From assembly GCA_037890055.1 (NCBI GenBank), contig JBBKBD010000038.1: 5,924 bases of DNA; one strand, given 5' to 3'. The notes below the pieces were generated by a model that worked only from the letters and a program-made list of their open reading frames with translations, ran no database searches and was not told the origin of the DNA. This stretch comes from Mediannikoviicoccus sp037890055 (GTDB lineage: Bacteria > Bacillota > Clostridia > Tissierellales > Peptoniphilaceae). The translations under genes and the position numbers were made by a program. Numbering within the stretch: the stretch's first letter is position 1; each line of letters starts with the position of its first letter. Shown piece after piece: positions 5,663-5,924 of this stretch.

Positions 5663-5797
5663 GTGGAATAAATAAAATATACTAGAAGCAAATGGTCGTA
5701 GGGTTATCCTACATAACAATGCCGTAAGATAAATAAAGTATGACAATACTGGGGAGTTCAAACCTTGTATGGTGAAAGCCCAACAAAACAAAAAAAT
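5663..5797. other. Spacer between the direct repeats, no gene seen
   Basis: This stretch has no open frame with a ribosome-binding site. It contains GTAGG-GTTAT-CCTAC (5698-5712) and a weak AGTAT-GACA-ATACT hairpin (5737-5750). It also has a segment near 5751-5780 (GGGGAG..AAACCTTGTATGGT) that resembles the 5142-5171 hairpin of the first element. It therefore looks like diverged repeat material. Confidence 0.5.
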
Positions 5798-5910
5798 AAT
5801 GTGCCGAAGGCACAAACAGGAAAGCCTTAGCTTTCCTACCACTTTACAAAAGGGGTCTTGGGGATATCCCCAAGTCGTTGGGAGGTAAAGGGGTTCCCAA
5901 GGGGGAAAGG
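5798..5910. repeat. Palindrome-rich direct repeat, copy 2
   Basis: It lies 282 bases downstream of copy 1 in the same orientation. The same three hairpins are kept. The third is a complete palindrome, CTTGGGGATATCCCCAAG (5857-5874). The copy diverges after GGGGG(A)AAGG, and its closing right arm would lie outside the window. The last 14 bases (5911-5924) show nothing recognisable. Confidence 0.88.
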
Positions 5911-5924
5911 AACGTACGAAACGG

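Noticed and set aside
5497..5685. 62-codon open frame on the + strand
   Set aside because: It is a translation of direct repeat copy 1 (PLYKRGLGDVPKSLGG...). A Shine-Dalgarno is absent and composition follows the palindromes.
5339..5842. 167-codon open frame on the minus strand
   Set aside because: It runs through both repeat zones, and the same peptide (VGKLRLSCLCLRHI) appears twice because it translates the direct repeat. No ribosome-binding site or domain pattern supports it.
5516..5910. CRISPR array or tRNA-like gene
   Set aside because: There are only two copies, far longer than CRISPR repeats, with a spacer of about 170 bases. No cloverleaf or CCA-type acceptor arrangement is seen.
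5751..5924. Group II intron fragment, suggested by GTATGGTGAAAGCCC and ACGTACGAAACGG
   Set aside because: The words are loosely reminiscent only. No domain V hairpin, intron 5' end or reverse transcriptase is present in the window.

Overview
The window looks like chromosomal DNA of a low-GC anaerobic Firmicute. The genes are A/T-rich, arginine is mostly AGA, and the Shine-Dalgarno sites are strong AGGAGG types. A one-carbon (formyl-tetrahydrofolate) gene is present, and the GTCATTCTGAGCG...GTCGAAGAAT dispersed repeat is of a kind I associate with Tissierellia/Peptoniphilaceae-like genomes (Peptoniphilus, Anaerococcus and relatives). That placement is inference from style and memory, not from a marker gene.

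Layout. Bases 1-107 hold the last codons of an unidentified + strand gene and its terminator. Bases 155-715 are a self-contained cassette: a near-consensus promoter embedded in a perfect 28-bp palindrome (probable operator), a 5' leader hairpin, a 45-codon gene, a C/T-rich possible attenuator, a 64-65-codon basic small gene, and a strong terminator. Neither small protein is recognised with confidence. Bases 876-2761 are the promoter and gene for the ribosome-associated GTPase TypA/BipA. Bases 2770-2947 are a promoter and a long leader with three A/U-type hairpins, two of which can pair in mutually exclusive ways. Bases 2957-4627 encode formate-tetrahydrofolate ligase (fhs). Eleven bases later comes a TrpR-like YerC/YecD-family DNA-binding protein, followed by a clear terminator (4962-4987).

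From about 4988 to the end there is no credible gene. Bases 4995-5492 are bounded by perfect 15-bp inverted repeats and packed with hairpins, so they form a non-coding, MITE-like element or a pair of inverted dispersed repeats. Bases 5516-5630 and 5798-5910 are two nearly identical direct copies of a second palindrome-rich repeat. The second copy runs towards the window edge. Several hairpin modules recur in diverged form in both zones, which suggests a modular repeat family.

How it fits together. typA and fhs are housekeeping genes for ribosome function under stress and for activation of formate into the folate pool. fhs and the yerC-like gene almost certainly share an mRNA. The most interesting parts are the palindrome-controlled small-gene cassette, the structured fhs leader, and the repeat mosaic at the right end.
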